DNA from: Anaerolineae bacterium
Lineage (GTDB): Bacteria; Chloroflexota; Anaerolineae; JAFGEY01
Length of the DNA stretch: 35,173 nucleotides
Direction of reading: 5' to 3'
NCBI GenBank assembly: GCA_016929775.1
Contig: JAFGIE010000219.1
Span: 1-35,173, forward strand
Below, piece after piece: positions 24,840-32,935 of the stretch (within the stretch, counting starts at the first letter, position 1; every line of letters begins with the position of its first letter). A model generated the notes under the pieces. That model saw nothing but the letters and a program-made list of their open reading frames with translations. It searched no databases and was not told where the DNA came from. Both the position numbers and the translations under genes were made by a program.

Positions 24840-25211
24840 ATGACGAGATCGCGGACGGAGCGCATGGTAGACGAACTCCGCAACCTGCAATACAACAGCT
24901 CGGACATCGAGGCTTCCGCTGTGGTCAGCGTCGACGGTCTGATCATGGCCTCTGCGCTGCCATCTGGGATCGAGGAGGATCGCGTCTCCGCCATGTCAGC
25001 TGCCATGCAAAGCCTGGGCGATCGCATCGCAGGTGAGCTCGGGCGCGGCACAGTAGAGCAGGTGTTCATCAAGGGAGAGAACGGCTTTGTGATCCTCATG
25101 GCGATCGGCGAGGACGCAGTCCTGACCGTATTGGCGCGCATCCAGGCCAAGCTCGGGCTGATCTTTCTCGACATGCGCAGGGCCGTACAGGCGCTCGAGC
25201 AGATCGTGTGA
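24840..25211 (+). CDS. Roadblock/LC7-domain protein
   Basis: The 123-residue protein is a single roadblock/LC7 domain. It has the early ASAVVSVDGLIMASALPSG hairpin, a long helix and the closing GLIFLDMRRAVQALEQIV. Bacterial members such as MglB dimerise and regulate small Ras-like GTPases or serve as scaffolds. No GTPase gene of the MglA type is in the window. ATG 24840 has AAGGAG upstream. It is the first gene of an operon with a V4R protein and a receiver protein, which suggests a signalling role. Confidence 0.88.
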   Translation: MTRSRTERMVDELRNLQYNSSDIEASAVVSVDGLIMASALPSGIEEDRVSAMSAAMQSLGDRIAGELGRGTVEQVFIKGENGFVILMAIGEDAVLTVLARIQAKLGLIFLDMRRAVQALEQIV

Positions 25212-25288
25212 TCTGCGCGGGCGCGGGCTGAAAGAGACACAAGTCCGGTGTGCGGCGTGCGTGCTCCCACATCCGGGAGGGGTTGTTC

Positions 25289-25918
25289 GTGGTCATCGAA
25301 CCGAGTGGGTTGTACTATCCGAACAAGATCGTGCGCATCTACCTCGAAGTGCTCGAGGACATCATGGGCAGGAACGGGCTGAACGCGGTCCTCAACAGGG
25401 CTGGGTTGACCCAGTTGATCGGCAACTACCCACCCAACAACCTCGATCGCGCCTTCGACTTTGCCCAGTTTTCGGGGCTGAACCAAGCGCTGGACGACAC
25501 CTACGGCCCGCGCGGGGGGCGGGTCTTTGCACTGCGCGGTGGCAGGGCCTCGGTCCGCGCTGGACTGGAGGCCTTTGGGGCCACAGTGGGCATCGCCAAC
25601 CTCGCGATGAAAGTCCTGCCCCTCCAGGCCAAGGTCCGGATCGGCCTGACCGGTATGGCCAAGATCTTTACGACATTCAGCGATCAGTACAGCACGGTGG
25701 GGGACCACGGCGATCGGTTCATCTATGTCATCCACCGCTGCCCGGTGTGCTGGGGACGGAAGGCAGATCGCCCGATCTGCCACGGCGCTGTGGGACTGCT
25801 ACAGGGGGGCCTGAACTGGGTCAGCGGGGGCAAGGACTTTAAGGTCGTCCAGACACACTGCCACGCGATGGGGCATCAGGACTGCAGATTCGAGATCTAC
25901 AAAGAACCCCTGAACTAG
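25289..25918 (+). CDS. V4R (4-vinyl reductase) domain protein
   Basis: The 209-residue protein has a mixed N-terminal region and a C-terminal V4R domain with Cys residues C151, C154, C164, C191 and C199. The pattern is CPVCWGR, then ICHGAVGLLQGGLNWVSGG, then THCHAMGHQDCRF. V4R domains bind small hydrophobic molecules and often metal through such Cys residues, and many are sensors. The N-terminal HNOB-like region (YLEVLEDIMGRNGLNAVLNR) is also seen in related sensor proteins. Start GTG 25289 follows GGGAGGGG; the longer frame to 25250 lacks a site. Gaps to neighbours are 77 and 64 bases, consistent with one operon. Confidence 0.85.
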   Translation: MVIEPSGLYYPNKIVRIYLEVLEDIMGRNGLNAVLNRAGLTQLIGNYPPNNLDRAFDFAQFSGLNQALDDTYGPRGGRVFALRGGRASVRAGLEAFGATVGIANLAMKVLPLQAKVRIGLTGMAKIFTTFSDQYSTVGDHGDRFIYVIHRCPVCWGRKADRPICHGAVGLLQGGLNWVSGGKDFKVVQTHCHAMGHQDCRFEIYKEPLN

Positions 25919-25982
25919 CGCATCGAGGGGCGCCCAGCCAGGCGCGCGGCAGGCAGAGCACGACGTGAGGGGGGAAAGCACC

Positions 25983-26867
25983 ATGGCTGGTCCGAACAAG
26001 ATCCTGATCGTCGAAGACGACGCCAACACCGCCGAAATGCTCAGCACCTACTTTGCGGCGCAGGGCTATGCCGTGCGCACCACCTCCTGGGGACTGGACG
26101 CGCTGCGCCTCTGCCGCGAGTCGACGCCCGATCTGGTCATTCAGGACATCCACCTGCCGGACATTGACGGCTACCAAGTGGTCCGCACGCTGCGCGCCAG
26201 CACGCGCACCAGCCGGATCCCGATCATCTTTCTCACGCAGCGCAGCGCGCGCGATCAGCGCATCGCCGGGCTCTCGTTGGGCGCCGTAGACTATGTCAGC
26301 AAGCCGTGTGACCTGTACGAACTGCGCCTCCGGGTGCAGAACGCCTTGCAGCGCGCCCGGTTCACGAGCCTCGTGAACCCGGTCACGGGGCTGTCGGGGC
26401 GCGAGGTGATCGAGGCCCACCTGCGCGAGCGCTTGGACGTGGCGGACCTGGCGATCGTCCTCGTCTCAGTCGGCGGCAGCGAGGCATTCGGGGAGACCTA
26501 TGGCTTTGTCAGCAGCGACGACGCGCTGCGGGCGGTGGCTACCATCCTGGACCATGTCACAGAGCAAGTGGGGAGCGACGATGACGTGGTCGGGCACGTC
26601 GACCGGCCCGACTTTGTGGTCGTGACCCGCGCCGAGGCAGCGTCGCGCATCCGTGCGGAGGCAACGCGGCGTCTGTCCCGCGCGCTCTCGCTCTTTTACC
26701 CGGCGCGCGACCTGGCGTCGGAAACCGCACTGCCCGAGATGCACATTCGCATCGGCGTGGCTACTGCGGCGGGGAGAGGCTTTAGCTCCCCGGCAGCGGC
26801 GCTTGCCTCAGCAGCTGAAGCGCAGCAGGTCCTGGTGCTGCCGCAGCGGGTGCGCGTCGTGGCCTAG
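25983..26867 (+). CDS. Response regulator with degenerate GGDEF domain
   Basis: The 294-residue protein has an intact receiver domain (acidic pair E11-D12, phospho-acceptor D55, T85, K107) and a C-terminal GGDEF-like domain. That domain opens NPVTGLSGR, the usual start of diguanylate cyclases, but DRPDF (207-211) stands where GGDEF should be. Cyclase activity is therefore not expected. It may bind GTP or a partner instead. ATG 25983 follows GGGGGAAAG. As the last gene of the roadblock-V4R operon it is the likely phosphorylation input or output. No histidine kinase is adjacent. Confidence 0.87.
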   Translation: MAGPNKILIVEDDANTAEMLSTYFAAQGYAVRTTSWGLDALRLCRESTPDLVIQDIHLPDIDGYQVVRTLRASTRTSRIPIIFLTQRSARDQRIAGLSLGAVDYVSKPCDLYELRLRVQNALQRARFTSLVNPVTGLSGREVIEAHLRERLDVADLAIVLVSVGGSEAFGETYGFVSSDDALRAVATILDHVTEQVGSDDDVVGHVDRPDFVVVTRAEAASRIRAEATRRLSRALSLFYPARDLASETALPEMHIRIGVATAAGRGFSSPAAALASAAEAQQVLVLPQRVRVVA

Positions 26868-26886
26868 CCTGCCCTCTCGGCAGCGC

Positions 26887-27705
26887 TCACTCGCGCGTCA
26901 GCGGCACAAAGCGCACGCCACCCAAGCTCTGGCTCTTGACCTCGCCGTCTGCCTTGGTGATCAGGAACAGGCTCTGGTAGCCGCCGGGCGGTCCAACCGG
27001 CACCACCATGCGCCCCCCTTCGGCAAGCTGCTGGGTGAGCGGCGGCGGGACGTGATCGGGCGCACAGGTGACAATGATCGCGTCAAACGGCGCCTTCTCC
27101 TCCCACCCATAGTAGCCATCCCCCTGCCGGACCGTCACGCCATCGTAGCCCATCTCGGCGAGCCGGCGCGTAGCCTGTTCCGCCAAGGGAGCGACGATCT
27201 CGATCGTGTAGACGGTCAGGCCCAGTTCGCCCAGGATGGCAGCCTGGTACCCCGACCCGGTCCCCACCTCGAGGACGACATCCCCGGGATCGACGCTCAG
27301 CAGCTCCGTCATCCAAGCCACAACGTACGGCTGCGAGATCGTCTGCGCATAGCCGATCGGCAGCGGGTGATCGTCGTAGGCCTGATCGAGCCACTCCTCC
27401 GGCACGAAGAGGTGGCGCGGCACGGCGCGCATCGCGGCGAGCACATCCGGGTCCGAGACGCCTCGCCCCTCGATCTGCGTGCGCACCATCTCCAGTCGTT
27501 GATCGAGGTAGACGTCGTGCTCGACGTGCGTGACGGTGGGCAGCGGGCGCAGGGATGGGGTCGCGGTGGGGCGTGCGGCGGGCGTGGGCTGCGGCGGCGC
27601 GGTCGGCGTGGGGGCGGACGTACAGTGTGCCATGCACAGCGCCCAGAGCGCGAGCAGCGCTTGGCAGGCGAGGGCCATGCGACGGACGAACGGGCGTCGG
27701 AGCAT
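26887..27705 (-). CDS. pcm: Protein-L-isoaspartate O-methyltransferase with signal peptide
   Basis: The 272-residue product has an N-terminal hydrophobic signal (MALACQALLALWALCMAHC), a Thr/Pro-rich linker to about residue 58, then a full PCMT domain. Signatures are GYAQTISQPYVVAWM and the SAM-binding VLEVGTGSGYQAA (144-156). The enzyme methylates isoaspartyl residues in damaged proteins using S-adenosylmethionine, normally in the cytoplasm. The signal plus linker implies export or membrane tethering with the domain outside, where the cofactor is not expected. No standard lipobox is present. ATG 27705 is preceded by GGAGGAGG. The gene converges on the receiver gene. Confidence 0.87.
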   Translation of the reverse strand: MLRRPFVRRMALACQALLALWALCMAHCTSAPTPTAPPQPTPAARPTATPSLRPLPTVTHVEHDVYLDQRLEMVRTQIEGRGVSDPDVLAAMRAVPRHLFVPEEWLDQAYDDHPLPIGYAQTISQPYVVAWMTELLSVDPGDVVLEVGTGSGYQAAILGELGLTVYTIEIVAPLAEQATRRLAEMGYDGVTVRQGDGYYGWEEKAPFDAIIVTCAPDHVPPPLTQQLAEGGRMVVPVGPPGGYQSLFLITKADGEVKSQSLGGVRFVPLTRE

Positions 27706-27757
27706 GTCCTCCTCCCTCCTTGCCTCATTGGGCACGATAGGACAACGATCCACCCCG

Positions 27758-27763
27758 ATTATA
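27758..27763 (-). promoter_or_regulatory. pcm: Extended -10 promoter for pcm
   Basis: The minus strand reads TGCTATAAT, an extended -10, about 55 bases before the start. No good -35 is visible. Confidence 0.5.
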
Positions 27764-27959
27764 GCACATTCCCCGCGCACCGGTCCAACCTAGCCAGGGC
27801 ACACCTGCGCTTTGGGGCATTGCTCAGAAGCCGATCTCCGCCGATCGAGCTGGTCAGCACCTTGCACGTTGCGCAAGTGTGCCTCGGTTCCGGGGACTGC
27901 ATTCGTGTCGGCAGCCCCGTCGCCCCGAACAACGAGTGCACCGACCAAGCCATGCTACA

Positions 27960-27988
27960 TTGACAGGAGCGCCCTTTTCGGATAGGAT
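27960..27988 (+). promoter_or_regulatory. Promoter for the translin and split-nuclease operon
   Basis: Perfect TTGACA (27960-27965), a 17-bp spacer and TAGGAT (27983-27988), 66 bases before the GTG at 28055. Confidence 0.65.
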
Positions 27989-28054
27989 ACGCGCAGATCT
28001 TCCTGACGCTCGGGAGGCCCGGTTCCGCGCTCGCACGCGCAAAGGAGAGTCCCC

Positions 28055-28702
28055 GTGGACCTGCAGACCATGATCGACCAGATCCGTGACGCGCTCGAAC
28101 TGCGCAACGCGGCACGTGACCAGGCCATTCGTCGCTCGCGAATGCTGATCCGCCACTGCGCGAACAGCATCCGCGCCATGCACCGAGGCGAGTACGCACA
28201 GGCGCACGATCTGCTGCAGACGGCAAAAGCCGCTGCACAAGAGATGGTCGCCGACGTGAGCGGCTATGCGGACGTGTACTATGCGGGGTACACGCAAGAC
28301 GCCCTCAAAGAGTACGTCGAGGCGTGCGCCGTCTATGCCCTGCTGCGCCGCGAGCCGATCCCGTCTCTGGCAGATCTGGGCGTAGAGGTCGACTATCCGG
28401 CTTACCTGGGTGGGCTCGCCGAAGCGGCGAGTGAGCTGCGCCGGGCGATCCTCGACACCATCCGGCGCGGCAACCTCGACCGGGGGGAGACGCTGATCGA
28501 GGACATGGAGGACGTGTACGTCGCCATGACGACGATCGACTTTCCGGACGCCGTCACGGGCGGGCTGCGGCGCAAGACCGACGCGCTGCGCGCGGTGTTG
28601 GAGCGCACCCGGGGCGACCTGACGGTGACGGTGCAGCAGGAGCGGCTGCGCCAAGCGCTGCGCGACTTTGAGGCGAGGGTGGGACGTGGCGCCGAGGGGT
28701 AA
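28055..28702 (+). CDS. Translin-family protein
   Basis: The 215-residue, almost entirely helical protein fits the prokaryotic translin family (COG2178-type). Visible features are the N-terminal RDQAIRRSRMLIRHCANSIRAMHRG, then VSGYADVYYAGYTQDALKEYVEACAVYALL, and ADLGVEVDYPAYLGGLAEAASELRR, close to the family's conserved core. Eukaryotic translin binds RNA and single-stranded DNA and, with TRAX, forms the C3PO ribonuclease. Whether this protein has nuclease residues is not decided here. Start GTG 28055 follows AAAGGAG. Its 3' end overlaps the next gene by 17 bases, so the three genes to 29493 form one operon. Confidence 0.82.
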   Translation: MDLQTMIDQIRDALELRNAARDQAIRRSRMLIRHCANSIRAMHRGEYAQAHDLLQTAKAAAQEMVADVSGYADVYYAGYTQDALKEYVEACAVYALLRREPIPSLADLGVEVDYPAYLGGLAEAASELRRAILDTIRRGNLDRGETLIEDMEDVYVAMTTIDFPDAVTGGLRRKTDALRAVLERTRGDLTVTVQQERLRQALRDFEARVGRGAEG

Positions 28703-28943
28703 GCGCGTCTCCGCCAGCGAGGTCGGGCAGTACGCCTACTGTGCGCGGGCGTGGTGGCTCGGCACGGTGGAGGGGATCACGCCGGTCGACCCATACCTCC
28801 TGACGCAGGGCGCACGCCAGCACGAACGACACGGCTGGCGCGTCGCGCTGGCGCGCGTCGTGCGCCGCCTCGCGCTCGGGCTGTTGGCTGCCGCCGCGCT
28901 CGGGCTGCTCGGCTGGGGCATCCACGCCCTGTCCGAGCGCTGA
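28686..28943 (+). CDS. Membrane protein with the N-terminal half of a Cas4/RecB-type nuclease
   Basis: The 85-residue product starts at GTG 28686 inside the end of the translin gene, with GAGGGTGGG upstream. Residues 9-27 (SASEVGQYAYCARAWWLG) match the N-terminal block of Cas4-like Fe-S nucleases, where one Cys (C19) binds the cluster. QGARQHERHG (41-50) matches the G-x3-H motif of that fold (H46). After VVRR comes one transmembrane helix (about 62-80) and a five-residue tail. The basic side faces the N-terminus, so the motif domain should be cytoplasmic. The rest of the nuclease is missing here and present in the next gene. I infer a two-chain enzyme. Confidence 0.72.
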   Translation: MAPRGKRVSASEVGQYAYCARAWWLGTVEGITPVDPYLLTQGARQHERHGWRVALARVVRRLALGLLAAAALGLLGWGIHALSER

Positions 28944-28953
28944 GGGGATGGGG

Positions 28954-29493
28954 ATGGACCGGCTGCCGGTCGTCGCGCTCGCCGTCGCCGTCGCAGCGCT
29001 CGCGCTGCTGTGGGCGTCTTTGCGTCTTCGCCAGCGCGCCGGCATGCCGCCGGGAAGGGTGGTGTACAGCGACACGGGAAGCTGGCGCGCGTGCGTCGAC
29101 CCGCTCTATGCGCCCTCGGTCAACCTCAGCGGCAAGCCGGACTATCTCGTGCAGCGCTGGAACCACGTGATCCCGGTGGAGGTGAAATCGGGAGACGCCC
29201 CTGCAGAGCCCTATCGCAGCCACGTGATGCAGCTCGCCGCCTACTGCCTGCTGGTCGAGGCAGCGTACGGGCGCCGTCCTCCCTATGGCCTGATCCACTA
29301 TGACGGCGAGCATCCGGCGTCGACGCGGACCTTTGCCGTGCGCTACACGCGCGAGCTGGAGGACGCGCTGCTGGACACGATCGAGTGGATGCGGCAGGAC
29401 CTGCGCGAGGGGCACGCCGACCGCAGCCACGACGACCCGGCGCGCTGCCGCGCCTGCGGCTATGCGGACCACTGCGACCAGCGGTTAGGATAG
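28954..29493 (+). CDS. Membrane-anchored Cas4-like nuclease, catalytic and Fe-S half
   Basis: The 179-residue product has an N-terminal transmembrane helix (5-23) followed by RLRQR, so the domain should face the cytoplasm. The catalytic set of the PD-(D/E)xK fold is complete: GKPD with D63, E76-V-K78 (IPVEVKSG), and Q93-x3-Y97 (MQLAAYC). The C-terminus has C165-x2-C168-x5-C174, the three Cys cluster ligands of Cas4. The fourth Cys and the motif His of the family are absent here and occur in the preceding gene. ATG 28954 has GAGGGG correctly spaced; ATG 28948 is too close to it. There are 10 bases between the two genes. No cas1, cas2 or CRISPR is nearby. Confidence 0.82.
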   Translation: MDRLPVVALAVAVAALALLWASLRLRQRAGMPPGRVVYSDTGSWRACVDPLYAPSVNLSGKPDYLVQRWNHVIPVEVKSGDAPAEPYRSHVMQLAAYCLLVEAAYGRRPPYGLIHYDGEHPASTRTFAVRYTRELEDALLDTIEWMRQDLREGHADRSHDDPARCRACGYADHCDQRLG

Positions 29494-29503
29494 GGCGTTC
29501 CGG

Positions 29504-30712
29504 TCAGGCGCCAACCGCATCCCGCAGGCGCGCGGCGACGGCGTCGATGAACGCCTCCGTGTGCGCCACCTCGACCGGCGCAGGATCGGCGATGCGCGCC
29601 AGGTCGCCCGTCATCGTCCCCCCTTCGATCGTCTCGATCACGGCGCCTTCGAGGGCGCGCGCAAACGCCACGACATCGGGGGTGCCGTCCAGCTCGCCCC
29701 GCCTGCCCAACGCCCCGCTCCAAGCAAAGATGGTCGCCGTCGAGTTGGTCGAGGTCTGCTCTCCCTTGAGATAGCGGTAGTAGTGCCGCTGCACCGTGCC
29801 GTGCGCTGCCTCGTACTCGTACGCGCCGCTCGGAGAGACCAGCACCGAGGTCATCAACCCCAGGCTGCCAAAGCCGGCGGCGAGCATGTCGGACATGACG
29901 TCGCCGTCATAGTTGGTGCACGCCCACAGGATCCCGCCCTCGTGTCGCATGATCCGGGCAGCGACGTCGTCGATCAGGGTGTAGAAATAGCCAACCCCCG
30001 CTGCGTCGAGCGCGTCCTGGTGCGCCGCCACCTCCTCGTGGAACAGATCGCGAAAGCGCGCGTGGTAGGTCTGCGAGATCGTGTCCTTGGCGGCAAACCA
30101 GAGGTCGACCCGCCGATCGATGGCATACGCGATGCACGCCTGGGCAAAGCTACGGATCGACCGGTCGAGGTTGTGCATCGCCATCAACACGCCGGGCCCG
30201 TCAAAGTCGTGCACGCGGTGGGTCACCGGCGCGCCTCCGCCCGCAGGCGTGTACACCAGCTCAGCCTTCCCCGGGCCCGGCACCTGGATCTCGACGCTCT
30301 TGTAGATGTCGCCATAGGCATGGCGCGCGATCGCGATCGGCTTGGTCCAGGAGCGGACCATAGGGCGCACGTTGGCGACCATGATGGGCGTGCGGAACAC
30401 CGTGCCATCGAGGATCGCCCGGATCGTGGCATTGGGACTCCGCCACTGCTTCTTGAGCCCGTACTCCTCTACGCGCGCCGCGTTGGGCGTGATCGTCGCG
30501 CACTTGACGCCCACGCCGTGGCGGGCGATCGCGCGCGCCGCGTCGACGGTGACCTGGTCCTCCGTGTCATCGCGGACCATGACGTGCAGGTCGTACGCGA
30601 GCAGGTCCACGTCGAGGAAGGGCAAGATCAACTTGCGCTTGACCATGTCCCAGATAACGCGGGTCATCTCGTCGCCGTTCATCTCGACGATCGGGTTCTT
30701 GACGGTGATCAT
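29504..30712 (-). CDS. icd: NADP-dependent isocitrate dehydrogenase
   Basis: The 402-residue protein is an isocitrate dehydrogenase of the homodimeric type shared with eukaryotes. It opens [18 protein letters not shown] and has [16 protein letters not shown] in the substrate site. Further conserved blocks are [20 protein letters not shown] and [17 protein letters not shown] near the cofactor site, with [15 protein letters not shown] after it. It converts isocitrate to 2-oxoglutarate and CO2 with NADP in the TCA cycle. ATG 30712 follows AGAGGAG. It is 40 bases downstream of aconitase on the same strand, so consecutive TCA steps are co-transcribed. It converges on the Cas4-like gene with a 10-base gap. 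Confidence 0.94.
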   Translation of the reverse strand: MITVKNPIVEMNGDEMTRVIWDMVKRKLILPFLDVDLLAYDLHVMVRDDTEDQVTVDAARAIARHGVGVKCATITPNAARVEEYGLKKQWRSPNATIRAILDGTVFRTPIMVANVRPMVRSWTKPIAIARHAYGDIYKSVEIQVPGPGKAELVYTPAGGGAPVTHRVHDFDGPGVLMAMHNLDRSIRSFAQACIAYAIDRRVDLWFAAKDTISQTYHARFRDLFHEEVAAHQDALDAAGVGYFYTLIDDVAARIMRHEGGILWACTNYDGDVMSDMLAAGFGSLGLMTSVLVSPSGAYEYEAAHGTVQRHYYRYLKGEQTSTNSTATIFAWSGALGRRGELDGTPDVVAFARALEGAVIETIEGGTMTGDLARIADPAPVEVAHTEAFIDAVAARLRDAVGA

Positions 30713-30752
30713 GTGCGCTCCTCTGTAGGTCGAGATCGGATCAGACGCCGGA

Positions 30753-32672
30753 TCAGGCGCCGAGCAGGCCCCCCGCGAGCAAGATCACGCGCTCTCGCGC
30801 CGAGAGCGCACACACCAGCGGGATCTCGATCGCGCGCGTGCGGTCCACGAGCACGAGCCCTTCCCCCGCTGCGATCGCGGCGCGCAAGCCCCGGATCTCG
30901 ATCGCATCTCCCTGCGCGATCCGAGCATAGTCCGCGGGGTCGGCAAAGGTCAGGGGCGCGATCCCCAAGTTGACTAGGTTGGCGATGTGGATCCGTTCAT
31001 AGCTCACTGCGACCACCGCGACGACCCCCAGGTAACGGGGACAGATCGCGGCGTGCTCGCGGCTCGAGCCCTGCCCGTAGCTTTCGCCGGCGACGATCAC
31101 GTTGTGCACGCCCGCATCCCGGTTCGCGGCAGCGCGCTGGGCGAAGGTCGGGTCCACGCGCACAAAGGTCGCCTCGGCATAGCGGGGGATGTTGGACCGA
31201 TACTTGAGATAGGGTCCGGCGGGCGAGATGTGATCGGTCGTGACCTTGTCGCCGACGACGAGCGCCACCTCGCCCGCGACGTGCTCGACCAGCGGCAGAG
31301 TGCGCGGCGGCGCGCCGATGTTCGGCCCACGCGCGATCTCGACCGCTGGGTCGGGGTCGCCTCGGAGGAACATAGAGTCGTCGATCAGGAACGCATCGGG
31401 CATCGCGACCGCCGGGGGATCGGCGCCCAACGTGCGCGGATCGGTCAGCTCGCCCGCCAGCGCCGCGACAGCGGCGACCATGGGGCTGACCAGGTAGACG
31501 CACGCGCTGGGCGTGCCGCTGCGCCCCTCAAAGTTGCGGTTGTTGGTACGCAGCGAGACGGCGTCCGTGCCGGGGCTCTGGCAGTTGCCGATGCAAAAGC
31601 CGCACGCCGGCTCGAGCAGGCGCGCGCCCGCACCGACGATGTCGAGCAGGGCGCCGTCGCGCGCGATCATCTGCAGCACCTGGCGCGACCCCGGGGTCAC
31701 GGCGAGGGAGACGTCGGGATGCACGATCCGCCCGCGGAGGATGTGGGCGACGGTCACCAGGTCGACGTAGGAAGAGTTGGTGCACGAGCCGATCTCGACC
31801 TGGTCAACCTTGAGCCCGGCGAGTTCGCGCACCGGGCGCACGTTGCCCGGCGAGTGCGGCGTGGCACACAGCGGCTCGATCGCGCCTAGGTCGATCTCGA
31901 CCGTGCGATCGTACGCCGCATCTCGATCGGCGTAGAGCGGCGTCCAGTCTGCCTCGCGCCCCTGCGCCCGCAGAAAGCGCCGCGTCTCCTCGTCGGACGG
32001 AAAGAGCGAGGTCGTGACCCCCATCTCCGCGCCCATGTTGGCGATCGTGGCGCGCTCGGGGACAGTCAGCGTCGCCACACCCGGTCCCCCGTACTCGAGG
32101 ATCAGCCCCACGTTGCCCTTGGTCCCGAGGCGCGCCAGCATCTCGAGCACGACGTCCTTGGCGGACACCCACGGCTGCAGCCGTCCGGTGAGCTCGACGC
32201 GCACGACGCGCGGACAGGGGATGTAGAACGGGCGCCCCCCCATCGCCGCTGCCACGTCGATCCCGCCACAGCCGATCGCGATCATGCCGATTCCGCCGCC
32301 CGTGGGCGTGTGGCTGTCGGCGCCGAGCAGGGTCTTCCCAGGTTGGCCCAGGCGCTCGAGGTGCACCTGGTGGCAGATCCCGTTCCCGGCGCGCGAGAAC
32401 ACGATCCCATACCGCGCCGCGACGGTCTGCAGGTAGCGATGGTCGTCCGCGTTTTCATAGCCAACCTGGATCGTGTTGTGGTCGACATAGCTGACCGAGA
32501 GCTCGGTCTGGATCGCGTCGATGCCCATCGCCTCGAGCTCGAGGTAGGTCATCGTCCCCGTTGCGTCCTGCGTCAGGGTCTGGTCGATCCGGATCCCGAT
32601 CTCGCCGCCCGGCGCCCACACGCCGTCGACCAAGTGCGCCTCGATAATCTGCTGTGTCAGGCTCTTGCCCAT
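30753..32672 (-). CDS. acn: Aconitate hydratase
   Basis: The 639-residue protein is an aconitase close to the mitochondrial and short bacterial type, shorter than the roughly 890-residue AcnA. Fe-S ligands are C297 (GSCTNSS), C357 and C360 (ACGFCIGNC). Other signatures are [16 protein letters not shown] and, in the swivel domain, [13 protein letters not shown] and [14 protein letters not shown]. It isomerises citrate to isocitrate. The frame extends to 32831, but ATG 32672 has GGAGGGG at the right distance and the family begins here. A consensus promoter and a strong leader hairpin precede it, and icd follows in the same operon. Confidence 0.94.
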   Translation of the reverse strand: MGKSLTQQIIEAHLVDGVWAPGGEIGIRIDQTLTQDATGTMTYLELEAMGIDAIQTELSVSYVDHNTIQVGYENADDHRYLQTVAARYGIVFSRAGNGICHQVHLERLGQPGKTLLGADSHTPTGGGIGMIAIGCGGIDVAAAMGGRPFYIPCPRVVRVELTGRLQPWVSAKDVVLEMLARLGTKGNVGLILEYGGPGVATLTVPERATIANMGAEMGVTTSLFPSDEETRRFLRAQGREADWTPLYADRDAAYDRTVEIDLGAIEPLCATPHSPGNVRPVRELAGLKVDQVEIGSCTNSSYVDLVTVAHILRGRIVHPDVSLAVTPGSRQVLQMIARDGALLDIVGAGARLLEPACGFCIGNCQSPGTDAVSLRTNNRNFEGRSGTPSACVYLVSPMVAAVAALAGELTDPRTLGADPPAVAMPDAFLIDDSMFLRGDPDPAVEIARGPNIGAPPRTLPLVEHVAGEVALVVGDKVTTDHISPAGPYLKYRSNIPRYAEATFVRVDPTFAQRAAANRDAGVHNVIVAGESYGQGSSREHAAICPRYLGVVAVVAVSYERIHIANLVNLGIAPLTFADPADYARIAQGDAIEIRGLRAAIAAGEGLVLVDRTRAIEIPLVCALSARERVILLAGGLLGA

Positions 32673-32690
32673 GCACCCCTCCGATGGAAA

Positions 32691-32728
32691 CGCGCCCCCG
32701 CATAGACAGGTACCTATGCGAGGGCGCG
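32691..32728 (-). promoter_or_regulatory. acn: Strong leader hairpin just before the aconitase ribosome binding site
   Basis: A 15-bp stem (32691-32705 with 32714-32728, one G-U pair in the leftward RNA) carries an 8-base loop GUACCUGU. It ends about 8 bases before the GGAGGGG site of acn, so it could control translation or stabilise the mRNA. Confidence 0.6.
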
Positions 32729-32802
32729 GATGCGAACGATCGATGTCGCTGCCGCCTGGACGTTGCCCCAGCGCGATGCGATTGCCGGTCAGGATGGCGG
32801 GC

Positions 32803-32831
32803 ATTATAGTACAGGCAACGTGTCGTGTCAA
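32803..32831 (-). promoter_or_regulatory. acn: Consensus promoter for acn-icd
   Basis: On the minus strand TTGACA (32831-32826), a 17-bp spacer and TATAAT (32808-32803), a perfect match to the housekeeping consensus. Confidence 0.88.
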
Positions 32832-32842
32832 TCGTGCGACAA

Positions 32843-32871
32843 TTGACCTACTCGCCCTTCCGTGCTATGAT
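32843..32871 (+). promoter_or_regulatory. Promoter for the multiheme cytochrome-like gene
   Basis: TTGACC (32843-32848), a 17-bp spacer and TATGAT (32866-32871). The -35 boxes of this and the acn promoter are back-to-back, 11 bases apart. Confidence 0.75.
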
Positions 32872-32935
32872 CGGGTGCCAAGACCGTATTGCCCGTCGCC
32901 GTCCTCCCATACGCGCATCCACAGGAGCGTTCGAG

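Larger units (their letters stand above)
27706..28054. other. Intergenic region between pcm and the translin operon
   Basis: This 349-base stretch holds a leftward promoter for pcm and a rightward promoter for the translin operon. Bases 27790-27955 contain no ORF with a ribosome binding site. The imperfect inverted repeat TTGCACGTTGCGCAA near 27863 is the only structure I noticed there. Confidence 0.5.

Noticed and set aside
27620..27660. Lipoprotein signal in the isoaspartyl methyltransferase
   Set aside because: The Cys residues near the signal are preceded by MAH or WAL, which do not fit the lipobox.
28686..29493. A CRISPR-Cas locus around the Cas4-like genes
   Set aside because: No direct-repeat array and no cas1, cas2 or effector gene is in the window.
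32691..32728. A canonical iron-responsive element before aconitase
   Set aside because: The loop is GUACCUGU with no CAGUGN and no bulged C, so only a generic regulatory hairpin is claimed.
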